The notes: a model not told the origin generated them from the sequence alone. A stretch of DNA of 64,000 nt from Kurthia sibirica (GCF_003143975.1 NZ_QFVR01000001.1:62001-126000); one strand, 5' to 3'; numbered from the stretch's first letter, positions 27,732 to 37,567 are shown. Translations and numbers: made by a program.

Positions 27732-27767
27732 ACAACGTTGTGAATGTCATCGTACAGTTGTTATAAT
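27732..27767 (+). promoter_or_regulatory. ylbC promoter with overlapping palindrome
   Basis: TTGTGA (27738-27743), 18-bp spacer, TATAAT (27762-27767). A perfect palindrome ACAACGTTGT (27732-27741) overlaps the -35 box and could be an operator. Confidence 0.6.
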
Positions 27768-27797
27768 AAGATTATTAAATAAAGAGGAGAAACTAAA

Positions 27798-28832
27798 TTG
27801 AAGTCGTTATTAAGAATTCTCGTATTATTAGCTTTGCTTTTAGTCGGCTTTTTCTATATAAATCATACGGATGATGCACCAGACTCTATTAAAGGTCCGG
27901 ATAAAACACTACCAAAAACAGAAGCGCCTACTATGAATACAGATGTTATGCCAAGACCTCAAGAAGGTTGGTCAACGTATATTGGTGAATCAGCTAAAAC
28001 GATTACAGATAAATTAGGTGAACCCATACGTAAAGGTCCTTCTGCATATGGTTTTGAGTGGTGGGTGTATCACGCTGACCAACAGTATATACTTGTCGGG
28101 GTTGAAAAAAACAAAGTGAAACAAGTATTTTTAACAGGCGAGCATGTTGATGCACAACCATTCAAAATTGGACAATCCATCGATGAACTCTATCGTAATA
28201 CGATTACAGATACAGAAATCAATATTAAAATAGCGGATAGTATTTTCACACTTATGTTGAGTGAAGTAGATTTACAATCAAGATTACTTGTCATGTATGA
28301 TGGCGTACTAGCACAATTGTATTTTGACCATACGACAAAGCAACTACAAGGTATTCGTTTTATAGATGGTGAAACGCTCGTGAAACAAAAACCGTATGAT
28401 ATGACTTATGTTGGAACGATAATTGAACCTGAAAAACTTTCTTCTTTTACACAGGAAAAAATAAACGCTGAAAATGCCAAACAATTATTTGAGCTAACAA
28501 ATATTTTTAGAGCCTATAATAACTTGGATCAGTTTACCTATAGTGAAGAGTTGAATAAGGTGACAAATCAACAATTAAAGAATATTGTTATGGATCGTTT
28601 AGCAAAAATTGATTCAGCTGATACAGACCTAGAGCAAGTATTGAAAAAAAATGAAGTGGATTTTGAGCAAGCTTCTGAAAATATTGCTGAAAATTATTCG
28701 GATGCAGTGGATGCGGTTAGCGGATTCATTAATTCTGAAAAACATCGTAAAGATTTACTGCAATCAAACTACAATATTGTAGGTACAAGCGCATTTGAAA
28801 AAAATTATGCACAAATATTTATAGAAAAATAA
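27798..28832 (+). CDS. ylbC: YlbC-like secreted/anchored CAP-domain protein
   Basis: 344 residues. An N-terminal hydrophobic helix (about 4-21) serves as signal or anchor. A CAP-associated N-terminal domain follows (I-G-E-S-A-K-T-I-T-D-K-L-G-E-P, then W-W-V-Y), then a C-terminal CAP/SCP-like domain from about residue 235 (N-I-F-R-A-Y-N-N-L to E-N-I-A-E-N). The CAP part is short and lacks the usual F-x-H segment. TTG start after AGAGGAG. Position and architecture match B. subtilis YlbC; function unknown. Confidence 0.85.
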   Translation: MKSLLRILVLLALLLVGFFYINHTDDAPDSIKGPDKTLPKTEAPTMNTDVMPRPQEGWSTYIGESAKTITDKLGEPIRKGPSAYGFEWWVYHADQQYILVGVEKNKVKQVFLTGEHVDAQPFKIGQSIDELYRNTITDTEINIKIADSIFTLMLSEVDLQSRLLVMYDGVLAQLYFDHTTKQLQGIRFIDGETLVKQKPYDMTYVGTIIEPEKLSSFTQEKINAENAKQLFELTNIFRAYNNLDQFTYSEELNKVTNQQLKNIVMDRLAKIDSADTDLEQVLKKNEVDFEQASENIAENYSDAVDAVSGFINSEKHRKDLLQSNYNIVGTSAFEKNYAQIFIEK

Positions 28833-28905
28833 TTCACTCGTGAGTGACTATTCTTCCCAATATGAAATAACGTTTGGTATGATGGAGAGGAACGGGGGCT
28901 TTAAT

Positions 28906-29352
28906 ATGATAATTACGTCAGAATGGGTTATGATTCTTGATGAAGTAGATGCGATGAATGATATGTTACAATCCTCTGAAGTGTATAAAGCATTACAGGA
29001 GGCTGCGCATCTTGTTTATTCAGATAAACAATTAGTCGCTCAAATTAATGAATTCAATGATATGAAACTTCAATATGAAGATGTGCAACGTTTCGGGAAG
29101 TATCATCCAGATTATTCAAAGATTATGAAGTCTATCAGATTGCAAAAACGAGCGTTAGATATGAACAATCATATATCCGCTCTAAAAATAGCTGAAAATG
29201 AATTCCAAGATTTATTAGATGAGATTGGTGTGTTAGTAGGGAAAACGGTATCAGATTCGGTAAAAGTACCTGTTAGCAACCCATTCTTCTCTTCGGATAG
29301 TGGCTGTGGCGGTAGCTGTGGTACTGGCGGCGGCTGTTCTTGTTCAGCATAA
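28906..29352 (+). CDS. ylbF: RicF (YlbF), RNase Y specificity factor
   Basis: 148 residues. Helical YlbF/YmcA fold with the identical core Y-E-D-V-Q-R-F-G-K-Y-H-P-D-Y, then V-K-V-P-V-S-N-P-F-F and a Cys/Gly-rich tail with five Cys (CGGSCGTGGGCSC preceded by SG). In B. subtilis RicA, RicF and RicT form the Y-complex, which carries [4Fe-4S] clusters and directs RNase Y processing of operon mRNAs. The ATG at 28906 after GGGGGC gives the family length; upstream ATGs add an unrelated leader. The complex also affects competence and biofilm genes. Confidence 0.92.
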   Translation: MIITSEWVMILDEVDAMNDMLQSSEVYKALQEAAHLVYSDKQLVAQINEFNDMKLQYEDVQRFGKYHPDYSKIMKSIRLQKRALDMNNHISALKIAENEFQDLLDEIGVLVGKTVSDSVKVPVSNPFFSSDSGCGGSCGTGGGCSCSA

Positions 29353-29361
29353 AATAATTAA

Positions 29362-29410
29362 ATGCATAGCTGTTAGTAGAATAATCTACTAACAGCTATG
29401 CATTTTTTAT
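29362..29410 (+). terminator. terminator after ylbF
   Basis: AAATGCATAGCTGTTAGTAGA / TCTACTAACAGCTATGCATTT hairpin followed by T run. Confidence 0.92.
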
Positions 29411-29487
29411 TAACGAATGCGACGAATGAATATAACGAAATAATCACATTGAAATTCGTCCTGGCAATATCTTGGCTATAAAATGAA

Positions 29488-29530
29488 AAAAGCCCTTGAA
29501 TACACCAAGTGGTATAATCAAAGGCTCAAA
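29488..29530 (-). terminator. terminator after the GDPD gene
   Basis: On the minus strand: AGCCTTTGATTATACCA / TGGTGTATTCAAGGGCT followed by six T. Confidence 0.8.
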
Positions 29531-29539
29531 TAATTCGTG

Positions 29540-30448
29540 TTACGCTTCGCTATCAAAAAGTGCATTCATTGCGATGTCTGGACGATCTGTTACGATACCG
29601 CGTGCACCATTTTGAATCAATTGCTTCATCTCTGTTGCATCATTGATTGTCCAATAGTGAACAGGGATATTTAGTTTTTCCAAGAAATGAATGAAGTGAG
29701 GTGTATCTAATGGTAGTACACCGTATTTCGTTGGAATTTGGAAAACATCGACTTTTGGATTGTATAGATGTCCAAATTGACTTGTGAATGATGTGTAAGC
29801 TTTACGTACTTCACCAACACCTGCACCAAGAGCTACACGATTTTGAGCATATAAATTGAAGCGGTCAATTTGTTCGTCATGGAAGCTAGTAATAACGACC
29901 TGTTCTTCGGCCCCTAGTTCTTCCAATAGACGCCATAATTTAGAAGGCATTAGGCCACCTTCATAAGTATCCGGCTCATCTTTCATATCAATATTTACTA
30001 ATTTATTTGGATAGCGATCCAATAATTCTCTTAGCGTAATAATGGAAGCCGGCTGATCTCTATACGAGAAGTAACCGTCTAAGTTTACGAAATTATAGCC
30101 GAAATTTAATTGCTGTAATTCAAATAACGTCATATCTGCAATACGGCCACTACCATTACTAGTACGGTCAATATATTCATCATGGAAGACTACAATTTCT
30201 TCATCTTTAGTAAGTCTAATATCGATTTCAAATCCATGAACACCTAGTCCAGCTGCCAGCTCGAAAGCCTCCATTGTACATTCTGGTGCAAGCAATGATC
30301 CCCCTCTATGAGCCAGTACAATCGGATGCTCATATGTAAGTGCGGGTTTGTTTTCACGCTTTTGTGGATTAGAAAGTGCTTTTGAACCTGCCCACGCTGC
30401 TGCACTTGCCGCAGCTATTGCGATGGCTACTTTTGTTTTCTTTCCCAT
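29540..30448 (-). CDS. glycerophosphodiester phosphodiesterase
   Basis: 302 residues. An N-terminal hydrophobic Ala-rich segment (about 6-25) after MGKKTK looks like a signal anchor. The GDPD domain has A-H-R-G-G, F-E-I-D-I-R and V-V-F-H-D-E-Y-I-D-R-T, which supply the metal and acid-base residues. It cleaves glycerophosphodiesters to glycerol-3-phosphate and alcohol, possibly from lipid or teichoic acid turnover at the outer membrane face. GAGGAGG precedes the ATG. Opposite strand to ylbF and ylbG; an insertion relative to the B. subtilis ylb cluster. Confidence 0.9.
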   Translation of the reverse strand: MGKKTKVAIAIAAASAAAWAGSKALSNPQKRENKPALTYEHPIVLAHRGGSLLAPECTMEAFELAAGLGVHGFEIDIRLTKDEEIVVFHDEYIDRTSNGSGRIADMTLFELQQLNFGYNFVNLDGYFSYRDQPASIITLRELLDRYPNKLVNIDMKDEPDTYEGGLMPSKLWRLLEELGAEEQVVITSFHDEQIDRFNLYAQNRVALGAGVGEVRKAYTSFTSQFGHLYNPKVDVFQIPTKYGVLPLDTPHFIHFLEKLNIPVHYWTINDATEMKQLIQNGARGIVTDRPDIAMNALFDSEA

Positions 30449-30579
30449 ATTTGTCCTCCTCTAATTGCAGACCTTTATCCTTATTATAACGGATAAAGTA
30501 TGTTTCTGTCATTTAAACTTGGTTGATTGTATTTTCTTTACTATGGTATTCTTTACTATAAGAAACGGAGGAGACCTAA

Positions 30580-30852
30580 ATGAAAGATCGCCAAGGACTG
30601 ATTGTCTATGTTCATCATTTAAAACAAGCAAAATCTTTAAGAAGATATGGGCATGTTCATTATATTTCTAGAAAAATGAAATATGTTGTCATCTACTGTG
30701 ATGTTGACGATATTGAAGCTACTACAAACAAAGTTTCAAGACTACCATATGTTCGAGAAGTACTGCCTTCATATCGCAGATTTCTAAAAACTGAATTTGA
30801 AAATGCATTGCCCGATAAAGCAAAAGAATACGATTATAAATCTGGACTCTAA
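30580..30852 (+). CDS. ylbG: YlbG family protein (DUF2129)
   Basis: 90 residues. The pattern R[20 protein letters not shown] and V-R-E-V-L-P-S-Y identifies YlbG (DUF2129), a small ferredoxin-like-fold protein found next to ylbF and rsmD throughout Bacillales. ATG after ACGGAGGAG. Function unknown. Confidence 0.9.
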   Translation: MKDRQGLIVYVHHLKQAKSLRRYGHVHYISRKMKYVVIYCDVDDIEATTNKVSRLPYVREVLPSYRRFLKTEFENALPDKAKEYDYKSGL

Positions 30853-30939
30853 AACTTTTTAGAAAATGGACGATAACAATAGAAAATAGTCATATTTATC
30901 TATGTTTCTTAAAAAGAAGGTAGTAGTGTGATTCAGAAA

Positions 30940-31329
30940 TTAGTATAATGCTGGAATATAATGATACAAACGTAGTGCGCCTGTTAAGTATTGATAATAC
31001 AAGCTCGTATCTACATAAATGGAAGAATTTTTCACATCTAATGTGATTAAAAGTTGATTATTTTCAGCTACAGCATCTTCAAATAATTTGAATCTTTTTG
31101 ATTGATTCTCGGGATTATATGGAATACCTTCACGGCATATATAGATCGGCATAAATTTGCTTTCGCCTACCGGTTTCATCGCGACGGCGATTGAAGCGAC
31201 CTTGCCGCCGTTATGTTCTGACACAAAGGCAAATGTATGATGGATTCGGTTTGTGTTCGTTGTCATAAGCTCGCAAAGCTCGAATATATCTCCATAGCCC
31301 TGTCCTAGCTCGATAAATTTTTGAATCAT
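30940..31329 (-). CDS. DUF7147 family protein
   Basis: 129 residues. M-I-Q-K-F-I-E-L-G-Q-G-Y-G-D and Y-I-C-R-E-G-I-P-Y fit an uncharacterised Bacillales family (DUF7147) that is sometimes mislabelled methylthioribose kinase although far too short for one. The ATG at 31329 gives the family N-terminus; a GTG four codons upstream overlaps the AGGAA site. Opposite strand to ylbG and the next gene. Confidence 0.75.
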   Translation of the reverse strand: MIQKFIELGQGYGDIFELCELMTTNTNRIHHTFAFVSEHNGGKVASIAVAMKPVGESKFMPIYICREGIPYNPENQSKRFKLFEDAVAENNQLLITLDVKNSSIYVDTSLYYQYLTGALRLYHYIPALY

Positions 31330-31385
31330 TTCTGATAACACTTCCTTTCCTAAAACATAGTATCATGATGCAGGAGGATTAGCAC

Positions 31386-32828
31386 ATGAAATTTGCAACG
31401 ATATTGTTTTCGATACTGTTATTTATAAATGGTTTATTGCTCACATTCCAATACCATGTTTTTTCCACGAATTCTTCGGAAGAGGAAAAAGCTTTTCATT
31501 ATACACAAGATATTGAACTAGTATATCGTGGTAATTCTTTAGTTGTGAATCAAGTATTTACTGGCTTGCCAAAACAAGCGCTGAAAATAGATTGGCCAAA
31601 AGAAAGTAAGAAAAAAGCTTGTGGAAAAAATAGTCAAGGTGAAGAGGATAAAGAAAATTGTAGTCGATTAAATAAATCACTATCTACAATCGATGAGGGA
31701 GAGCATTCTAAACTAGCGATTTCTTATCGCATTCCAGTGTCGAAAAAAGGTATAAAAGACGGCCAATTACTGACGGATCTTTATGCCTCATTAAAAAAAG
31801 GGATTGTGGATGACACAGCCATCCAAATCGTTGATGAGAAACGTATAGGTGGTCAATGGTATACAGGACTTCCTAAAATTGGAGAACAATCGCTTACACT
31901 TGTAGATTACGCTTATTTTAAAGGCAATGGTGCAGCCTATGAGCTGTATTGGCAAAAGAAAAAACAAACGAAGGCTTTTGATAGTAAAGAGCTGACAATC
32001 TATAGTAATAAATTAAAAAATACCGATTTGAAAAAAAGTCTTACCTCATTGCAAGTATTGAATAATGGGCATATGGATGTTATCGAAGCGAAAAAGAATA
32101 AAAATGCCAATCGCATAATTTTTATGAAAACATTAAGTAAAAAACAATTGCAGCAACGCGTTGTTACATCTCAAATTATCGATAAATATAATTTACAGCG
32201 CAATGCGGGTGAACTGCCGAATATTCTCGCTTCCTTTGCGACAAACTCACTGATTGGTTCTGAAAAAAGTAAACAAATGGTCGAGAGTTTAAACGGTTAT
32301 TTTAGTTCAGAGCAAAAAACATCATGGCGAGAAGGTTTAGAAAATCTTGAAGGAAAACGGGTTAATTCACAAGTTCTTGATGAGCTTTTAAGTGATACAA
32401 TCGCTGCGAAAACGTCTTACTTCCAATGGAATGAAACAAGTGGCAAAACAATCGTACCGTTACTATTTGAAGAGACACGAGCAATTTATGTAAATGGATT
32501 GCATATGAAAGATTTGAAAGTTATATTAAAAGACGGCAACATTCTTTATGCAGCAAATCCTATATTAAAAGAACTAGGCTATACGACGCGTGTCGGTGAG
32601 CATGGTTACTATGTTGAGGGTAAAAAACGAAGCTACCGTTTCCCAGGTGGTAATCATGAATTCTACGTATACAATAATAATCGGTATGATACGCCGTATT
32701 CACACCCACTTGAAAAAGTAGGCGGTACGTATTATGTAGAAGAGTCTTGGCTGATTCGTTTGTTTAGATTGAATTACGACAGTTCAGATGTTCGCATTGA
32801 TATTCAAGATCCGCTGCAGAAGAAATAA
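31386..32828 (+). CDS. uncharacterised signal-anchored protein with stalk-like C-terminus
   Basis: 480 residues. An N-terminal hydrophobic helix (about 4-22) suggests secretion or anchoring with the bulk outside. Residues about 40-150 look like a beta-rich domain containing two Cys (K-K-A-C-G-K, E-N-C-S). The last about 100 residues resemble the copper amine oxidase N-terminal/stalk type repeat (I-Y-V-N-G-L-H, L-K-E-L-G-Y, V-G-G-T-Y-Y-V-E-E-S-W-L), a wall- or substrate-binding module in Firmicutes. AGGAGG precedes the ATG. Only 26 bp before rsmD, so probably co-transcribed with it. No function assigned. Confidence 0.65.
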   Translation: MKFATILFSILLFINGLLLTFQYHVFSTNSSEEEKAFHYTQDIELVYRGNSLVVNQVFTGLPKQALKIDWPKESKKKACGKNSQGEEDKENCSRLNKSLSTIDEGEHSKLAISYRIPVSKKGIKDGQLLTDLYASLKKGIVDDTAIQIVDEKRIGGQWYTGLPKIGEQSLTLVDYAYFKGNGAAYELYWQKKKQTKAFDSKELTIYSNKLKNTDLKKSLTSLQVLNNGHMDVIEAKKNKNANRIIFMKTLSKKQLQQRVVTSQIIDKYNLQRNAGELPNILASFATNSLIGSEKSKQMVESLNGYFSSEQKTSWREGLENLEGKRVNSQVLDELLSDTIAAKTSYFQWNETSGKTIVPLLFEETRAIYVNGLHMKDLKVILKDGNILYAANPILKELGYTTRVGEHGYYVEGKKRSYRFPGGNHEFYVYNNNRYDTPYSHPLEKVGGTYYVEESWLIRLFRLNYDSSDVRIDIQDPLQKK

Positions 32829-32854
32829 TTTGTATGTAAGGCTTGGTGGACAAG

Positions 32855-33917
<1,063 letters not shown>

Positions 33918-33932
33918 CAAATGAATAAAATA

Positions 33933-34004
33933 TAGGTTGTCCTAATCGCGTTGAATAAATCACTTCTAAAAGTGGGATTCAACAACCATAGGACAACCTT
34001 TTTG
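33933..34004 (+). terminator. terminator after coaD
   Basis: Long branched hairpin: outer arms AGGTTGTCCTA / TAGGACAACCT, inner TTGAAT / ATTCAA and CACTT / AAGTG, then five T. Confidence 0.88.
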
Positions 34005-34116
34005 TACTGTTTAAAGTACGCATTTTCTACGATAAAATGATACTATAAACTAGCAAATAGAACTTCTAGGATTCTTCAACGTCTCCTACTAATTAAATAA
34101 ATGGAGGTGCAGAAGA

Positions 34117-35154
34117 ATGTCGATGAAAAAATTTTTAGCAAGCTTAGTCGTTGTGGCGCTTTTATTAGTTGGTTTTCTTTACCCGTTGAATTATTATATT
34201 ATGTCCCCAGGCGGGGCGTATAACCTTGATGAATATGTCAAAGTGGAGGGTGCTGATAAACCAAGTAAGGGCAGCTTAAGCATGATGACAGTTGGCATGG
34301 CTAAGGCAACACCATTTACTTATGTAATGGCGAAGTTTTCCGATAATCGGGATATTTTGAAAGAGAAGGATGTGCGTTCTCCAGAAGAATCAGATGCCGA
34401 TTACAATCTGCGCCAATTAAAATTGATGACGGATTCGCAATTTAATGCAAAATACATGGCATTTAAAGCGACTGGACATCCGTATAAAGTAAAATATAAC
34501 GGTGTTTACGTAATTTATGTTGTAGATAAAGCTGCAGCTTCTAAAGTACTGAAAGCAGGCGATGAAGTAACCGCGATTGATGACAAGAAAATTAAAAAAC
34601 ACTTAGATTTAGTCGATTACTTAGCTACTAAGAAAAAAGGCGATGTCGTAAAGCTGACATTTAAACGCGATGGCAAACAATACACTAAAAAAGTAACATT
34701 GAGTGAAATTCCTGGCGCAAAAGGGAAGATTGGCTTAGGGATTACTTTTTCTGACAGTAAATCAATCAATACGGATCCGAAAGTGACGATTGATTCTGAA
34801 GATATTGGTGGACCATCTGCTGGCCTCATGTTTACGTTAGAAATTATCGATCAATTGACTTCAGGTGATTTAACGAAGGGGCATAAAATTGCTGGAACGG
34901 GAGAAATGTTAGAAGACGGTAAGGTTGGTCGCATCGGAGGCATCGATAAAAAAGTAATTGCTGCAGATGACGAAGGCATTGAAATCTTTTTCGCACCGAA
35001 GGATGACATTACGCCAGAGATGAAAAAAGCAATCCCTTCTCTAAAAACAAATTATGAAGAAGCTTCTGAGGAAGCAAAAAAATTAAAAACAACAATGAAA
35101 ATTATACCGGTTGAAACATTAGAAGATGCATTAGATTATTTGAAGAATTTATGA
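34117..35154 (+). CDS. ylbL: YlbL/SepM-family PDZ-Lon protease
   Basis: 345 residues. N-terminal membrane helix (about 5-25), then P-G-G-A-Y, a PDZ domain (about 120-205) and a C-terminal Lon-type Ser-Lys protease domain with G-G-P-S-A-G (catalytic Ser) and G-G-I-D-K-K (catalytic Lys). SepM in Streptococcus trims a competence pheromone; B. subtilis YlbL degrades the checkpoint division inhibitor YneA with CtpA. It would act outside the membrane. GGAGGTG precedes the ATG. In B. subtilis ylbJ and ylbK separate coaD from ylbL; here they are absent. Confidence 0.93.
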   Translation: MSMKKFLASLVVVALLLVGFLYPLNYYIMSPGGAYNLDEYVKVEGADKPSKGSLSMMTVGMAKATPFTYVMAKFSDNRDILKEKDVRSPEESDADYNLRQLKLMTDSQFNAKYMAFKATGHPYKVKYNGVYVIYVVDKAAASKVLKAGDEVTAIDDKKIKKHLDLVDYLATKKKGDVVKLTFKRDGKQYTKKVTLSEIPGAKGKIGLGITFSDSKSINTDPKVTIDSEDIGGPSAGLMFTLEIIDQLTSGDLTKGHKIAGTGEMLEDGKVGRIGGIDKKVIAADDEGIEIFFAPKDDITPEMKKAIPSLKTNYEEASEEAKKLKTTMKIIPVETLEDALDYLKNL

Positions 35155-35216
35155 TAAAAAGAAGACAGGTACAGAACAAAAATAGTATGTCTCCAATACG
35201 AATAATCACATTAATT

Positions 35217-35300
35217 GAACGCGCAGAAAACCCCACAGGAACACAGTGATGAGGCGTTTGAAGCCATATCCGCGGAAAGTGTTTTTCGAAGCGGAAATTG
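35217..35300. repeat. degenerate Bacillales-type intergenic repeat
   Basis: Contains CCCACAGGAACACAGTGATG, AGGCGTTTGAAGCC, CCGCGGAAAG and CGAAGCGGAAAT, locally GC-richer than its surroundings. I recognise this as the pattern of a dispersed intergenic repeat in Lysinibacillus-like genomes; a second decayed form is near 9860. Confidence 0.45.
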
Positions 35301-35310
35301 ATTGAAATGA

Positions 35311-35370
35311 AAAATCCCGTATGATTTCGAAAAATCCCGTATGATTTCGAAAAATCCCGTATGATTTCGA
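35311..35370. repeat. three perfect 20-bp tandem copies of a terminator arm
   Basis: AAAATCCCGTATGATTTCGA is repeated three times without a mismatch (35311-35330, 35331-35350, 35351-35370), followed by the single complementary arm AAAATCATACGGGATTTT (35371-35388). It appears to be a local amplification of the left half of the terminator hairpin. Confidence 0.95.
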
Positions 35371-35418
35371 AAAATCATACGGGATTTTCTCTGTTGAAAA
35401 TACGTTTGTCTCAGGCTC
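35361..35418 (-). repeat. copy 2 of the terminator-containing intergenic repeat
   Basis: The block from the last left arm through the right arm, CTCTGTTGAAAATAC and TTGTCTCAGGCTCT matches the one at 27211-27267 almost base for base. On the minus strand it gives the tmcAL terminator. Confidence 0.88.
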
Positions 35419-35421
35419 TTT

Positions 35422-36618
35422 TTATTTATTTAGAAGACGAATAGGTGGTGTTTTATAATCTTTGCCGATTATATGATGCCCGCTAGCAAGCATATAAAGG
35501 TCTGTGGCGCGTATGTCAACTTCGAGCATCGAATCCTTGAAGCTAGCAACACGACTGACGATAGGTAGCTTAAAATCCTTTTTATGAATAGATATATATT
35601 GTTGACCAATTGAAGTCATACCTAAAATGCGAATATAGCGGGGTGATGTAAAATTTTCACGCTGTTCTTTTGTATAACCAACAAAAATATGACATAACAT
35701 ACGTTGTATACGTGTCCAAGTATAGCGTTTTGATTTTATTTTTTGCATGAACAATGGGAAGGTATTACATTGTTGGGCAGCTTTATAAATCAAAAATTCG
35801 ATGCCTTCTGTCAAATCAACATATTGGCGTAATTCAGCTGGTGAACTGCGTAAAATAGTAAAGCGCAGTTGCGGATAAAAAGTTTCCCAACTACTATAGC
35901 TGTCATTTGTTATTAAACTTTCCAGACTGGTCGGCGGTATAAATTGTTCAATAGCAGATAACTGTTTTTGTTGTAGCAATTCTTTGCGGATGCCAGTAGC
36001 ACTAGCAATCGATTCATTTTTTGATACATCATCATGATAGCCAGCTGTAATTCGCTGAATCGTTAGCGGTTGCATGGCGAAATGATGTGTCATAATTTGT
36101 TCAACATAATGATAGCCTAAGATATTATTTGGTTGAGAGAGATCAATTAAGTCTAAATTGTATTTAGCACTCAAAACCTTATAGCTGTTATTTAACGCCT
36201 GAGGGTAGCTAATACCGCTTTTTATCTGTTCGTGTATATTTAACTGAACTTCATCATTATGTGCGTTGAGGAGTGAATAGGAGCTTTTAAAGCCCTCTAT
36301 TGATCCTGCCTCACTGCCGAATGACATTGTCTGACAACCGAGTGACTCTAAAAGACTGACGCCACCAAAAGCAAAATCTTTCGCATGACCAGTTGCGAAA
36401 CAATAAGGCAGTTCGATGACGAGATCGACACCAGCTTGTAAGGCCATAGTAGCTCGCTGCCACTTGTCGACCAATGCGGGTTCACCCCGTTGAAGAAAAT
36501 GTCCACTCATGACAGCAATAACGACATCTGCCCCTGTTTTTTGCTTTGTTAAATTGATATGATATAGGTGTCCGTTGTGAAAGGGATTATATTCCACAAT
36601 AACTCCAGTTGCATTCAT
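35422..36618 (-). CDS. tmcAL: tRNA(Met) cytidine acetate ligase TmcAL
   Basis: 398 residues, B. subtilis YlbM. The nucleotidyltransferase start G-V-I-V-E-Y-N-P-F-H-N-G-H and the M-S-G-H-F-L-Q-R-G-E-P-A block are intact. TmcAL makes N4-acetylcytidine at the wobble position of elongator tRNA-Met from acetate and ATP. GAGGTGAGGGC precedes the ATG. Divergent from yceD-rpmF, as in B. subtilis. Confidence 0.95.
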   Translation of the reverse strand: MNATGVIVEYNPFHNGHLYHINLTKQKTGADVVIAVMSGHFLQRGEPALVDKWQRATMALQAGVDLVIELPYCFATGHAKDFAFGGVSLLESLGCQTMSFGSEAGSIEGFKSSYSLLNAHNDEVQLNIHEQIKSGISYPQALNNSYKVLSAKYNLDLIDLSQPNNILGYHYVEQIMTHHFAMQPLTIQRITAGYHDDVSKNESIASATGIRKELLQQKQLSAIEQFIPPTSLESLITNDSYSSWETFYPQLRFTILRSSPAELRQYVDLTEGIEFLIYKAAQQCNTFPLFMQKIKSKRYTWTRIQRMLCHIFVGYTKEQRENFTSPRYIRILGMTSIGQQYISIHKKDFKLPIVSRVASFKDSMLEVDIRATDLYMLASGHHIIGKDYKTPPIRLLNK

Positions 36619-36686
36619 GCCCTCACCTCATTTATACTAGTACTTATGATTATACTCAGAGTTAATAGTAGTGACAAGAAAATATC

Positions 36687-36715
36687 TTGACATCTATTAT
36701 TTCACATTATATAAT
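36687..36715 (+). promoter_or_regulatory. yceD-rpmF promoter
   Basis: Consensus TTGACA (36687-36692), 17-bp spacer, TATAAT (36710-36715); a perfect sigma-A promoter for a ribosomal protein unit. Confidence 0.88.
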
Positions 36716-36745
36716 CAATTTTGTTGTCTTGAGGTGATAAAAAGT

Positions 36746-37273
36746 ATGAAATGGGCAATCCCACAATTATCTAAATATCGCCAAAACGGGATGCCAGTTG
36801 ATCAATACGCTCAACTGGATGGCGTAAAATCGCGTAATAGCGAGATTCGTCATATTACACCTGTTCATGTAGAAGGCTTCTGCACTTTTGGTGCGGAGCA
36901 AATGAACTGTCATTTTCGTGTGACTGGTGAACTAACACTTCCTTGTGCTCGTACTTGGGAAGACGTAACTTTCCCGATTGATTTCGAAACAGATGAAATT
37001 TTCAGATGGGGCGAAATGGCCGGAAAAGACGAAAACGATAATATTCACCCTGTCTCAGGAGATGTTATTGACGTGACTCCCGTTTTGGAAGAGCTAATTT
37101 TATTAGAGATTCCAATGCAAGTTTATAAGGAAGATGCTAAAGTAATTCAACCGAAAAATGACTCATGGTCATTTTTAACGGAAGATGAACTAGAGCAACA
37201 GTCTGAAAAAGACGAACAAAAAGTAGATCCAAGACTGGCTGATCTAGCTAAGTATTTTGATCAAACAGATTAA
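36746..37273 (+). CDS. YceD family protein (DUF177)
   Basis: 175 residues, DUF177/YceD (B. subtilis YlbN). Conserved [20 protein letters not shown] and the C-terminal D-P-R-L-A-D-L. Almost always precedes rpmF; homologues affect 23S rRNA accumulation. ATG at 36746 follows GAGGTGA; the upstream frame is within the promoter. Confidence 0.92.
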   Translation: MKWAIPQLSKYRQNGMPVDQYAQLDGVKSRNSEIRHITPVHVEGFCTFGAEQMNCHFRVTGELTLPCARTWEDVTFPIDFETDEIFRWGEMAGKDENDNIHPVSGDVIDVTPVLEELILLEIPMQVYKEDAKVIQPKNDSWSFLTEDELEQQSEKDEQKVDPRLADLAKYFDQTD

Positions 37274-37299
37274 TAAATATCTGTAAGGAGGTGCCATCA

Positions 37300-37473
37300 A
37301 TGGCTGTACCATTTAGAAGAACTTCTAAAACTGCGAAACGTCAACGTCGCACACACATTAAACTTGCTGTACCAGGTATGGTAGCTTGCCCTAACTGTGG
37401 CGAATTAAAGCTAACTCACCACGTATGCAAAGCATGTGGACAATACAAAGGTAAAGAAGTAGTAAGCAAATAA
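37300..37473 (+). CDS. rpmF: 50S ribosomal protein L32
   Basis: 57 residues, basic, with the zinc ribbon C30-P-N-C33 ... C43-K-A-C46, so the zinc-containing (C+) paralogue. TAAGGAGGTG precedes the ATG at 37300. Co-transcribed with yceD. Confidence 0.97.
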   Translation: MAVPFRRTSKTAKRQRRTHIKLAVPGMVACPNCGELKLTHHVCKACGQYKGKEVVSK

Positions 37474-37490
37474 TTCTAGTATTTGCACAT

Positions 37491-37532
37491 CTAGACCGCT
37501 AGAGAGACCATGGCTCTCTTGGCGGTCTTTTT
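37491..37532 (+). terminator. terminator after rpmF
   Basis: AGACCGCTAGAGAG / CTCTCTTGGCGGTCT stem with five T. Confidence 0.9.
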
Positions 37533-37567
37533 ATATGTCTGTTTTATGCCATAGCAAAAAATGATGT

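Noticed and set aside
30940-31329. Methylthioribose kinase
   Set aside because: The label is sometimes attached to this family, but at 129 residues with no kinase motifs it cannot be that enzyme.
35311-35388. CRISPR-like array
   Set aside because: The three repeats are directly adjacent with no spacers and no cas genes are nearby; it is a tandem copy of a terminator arm.
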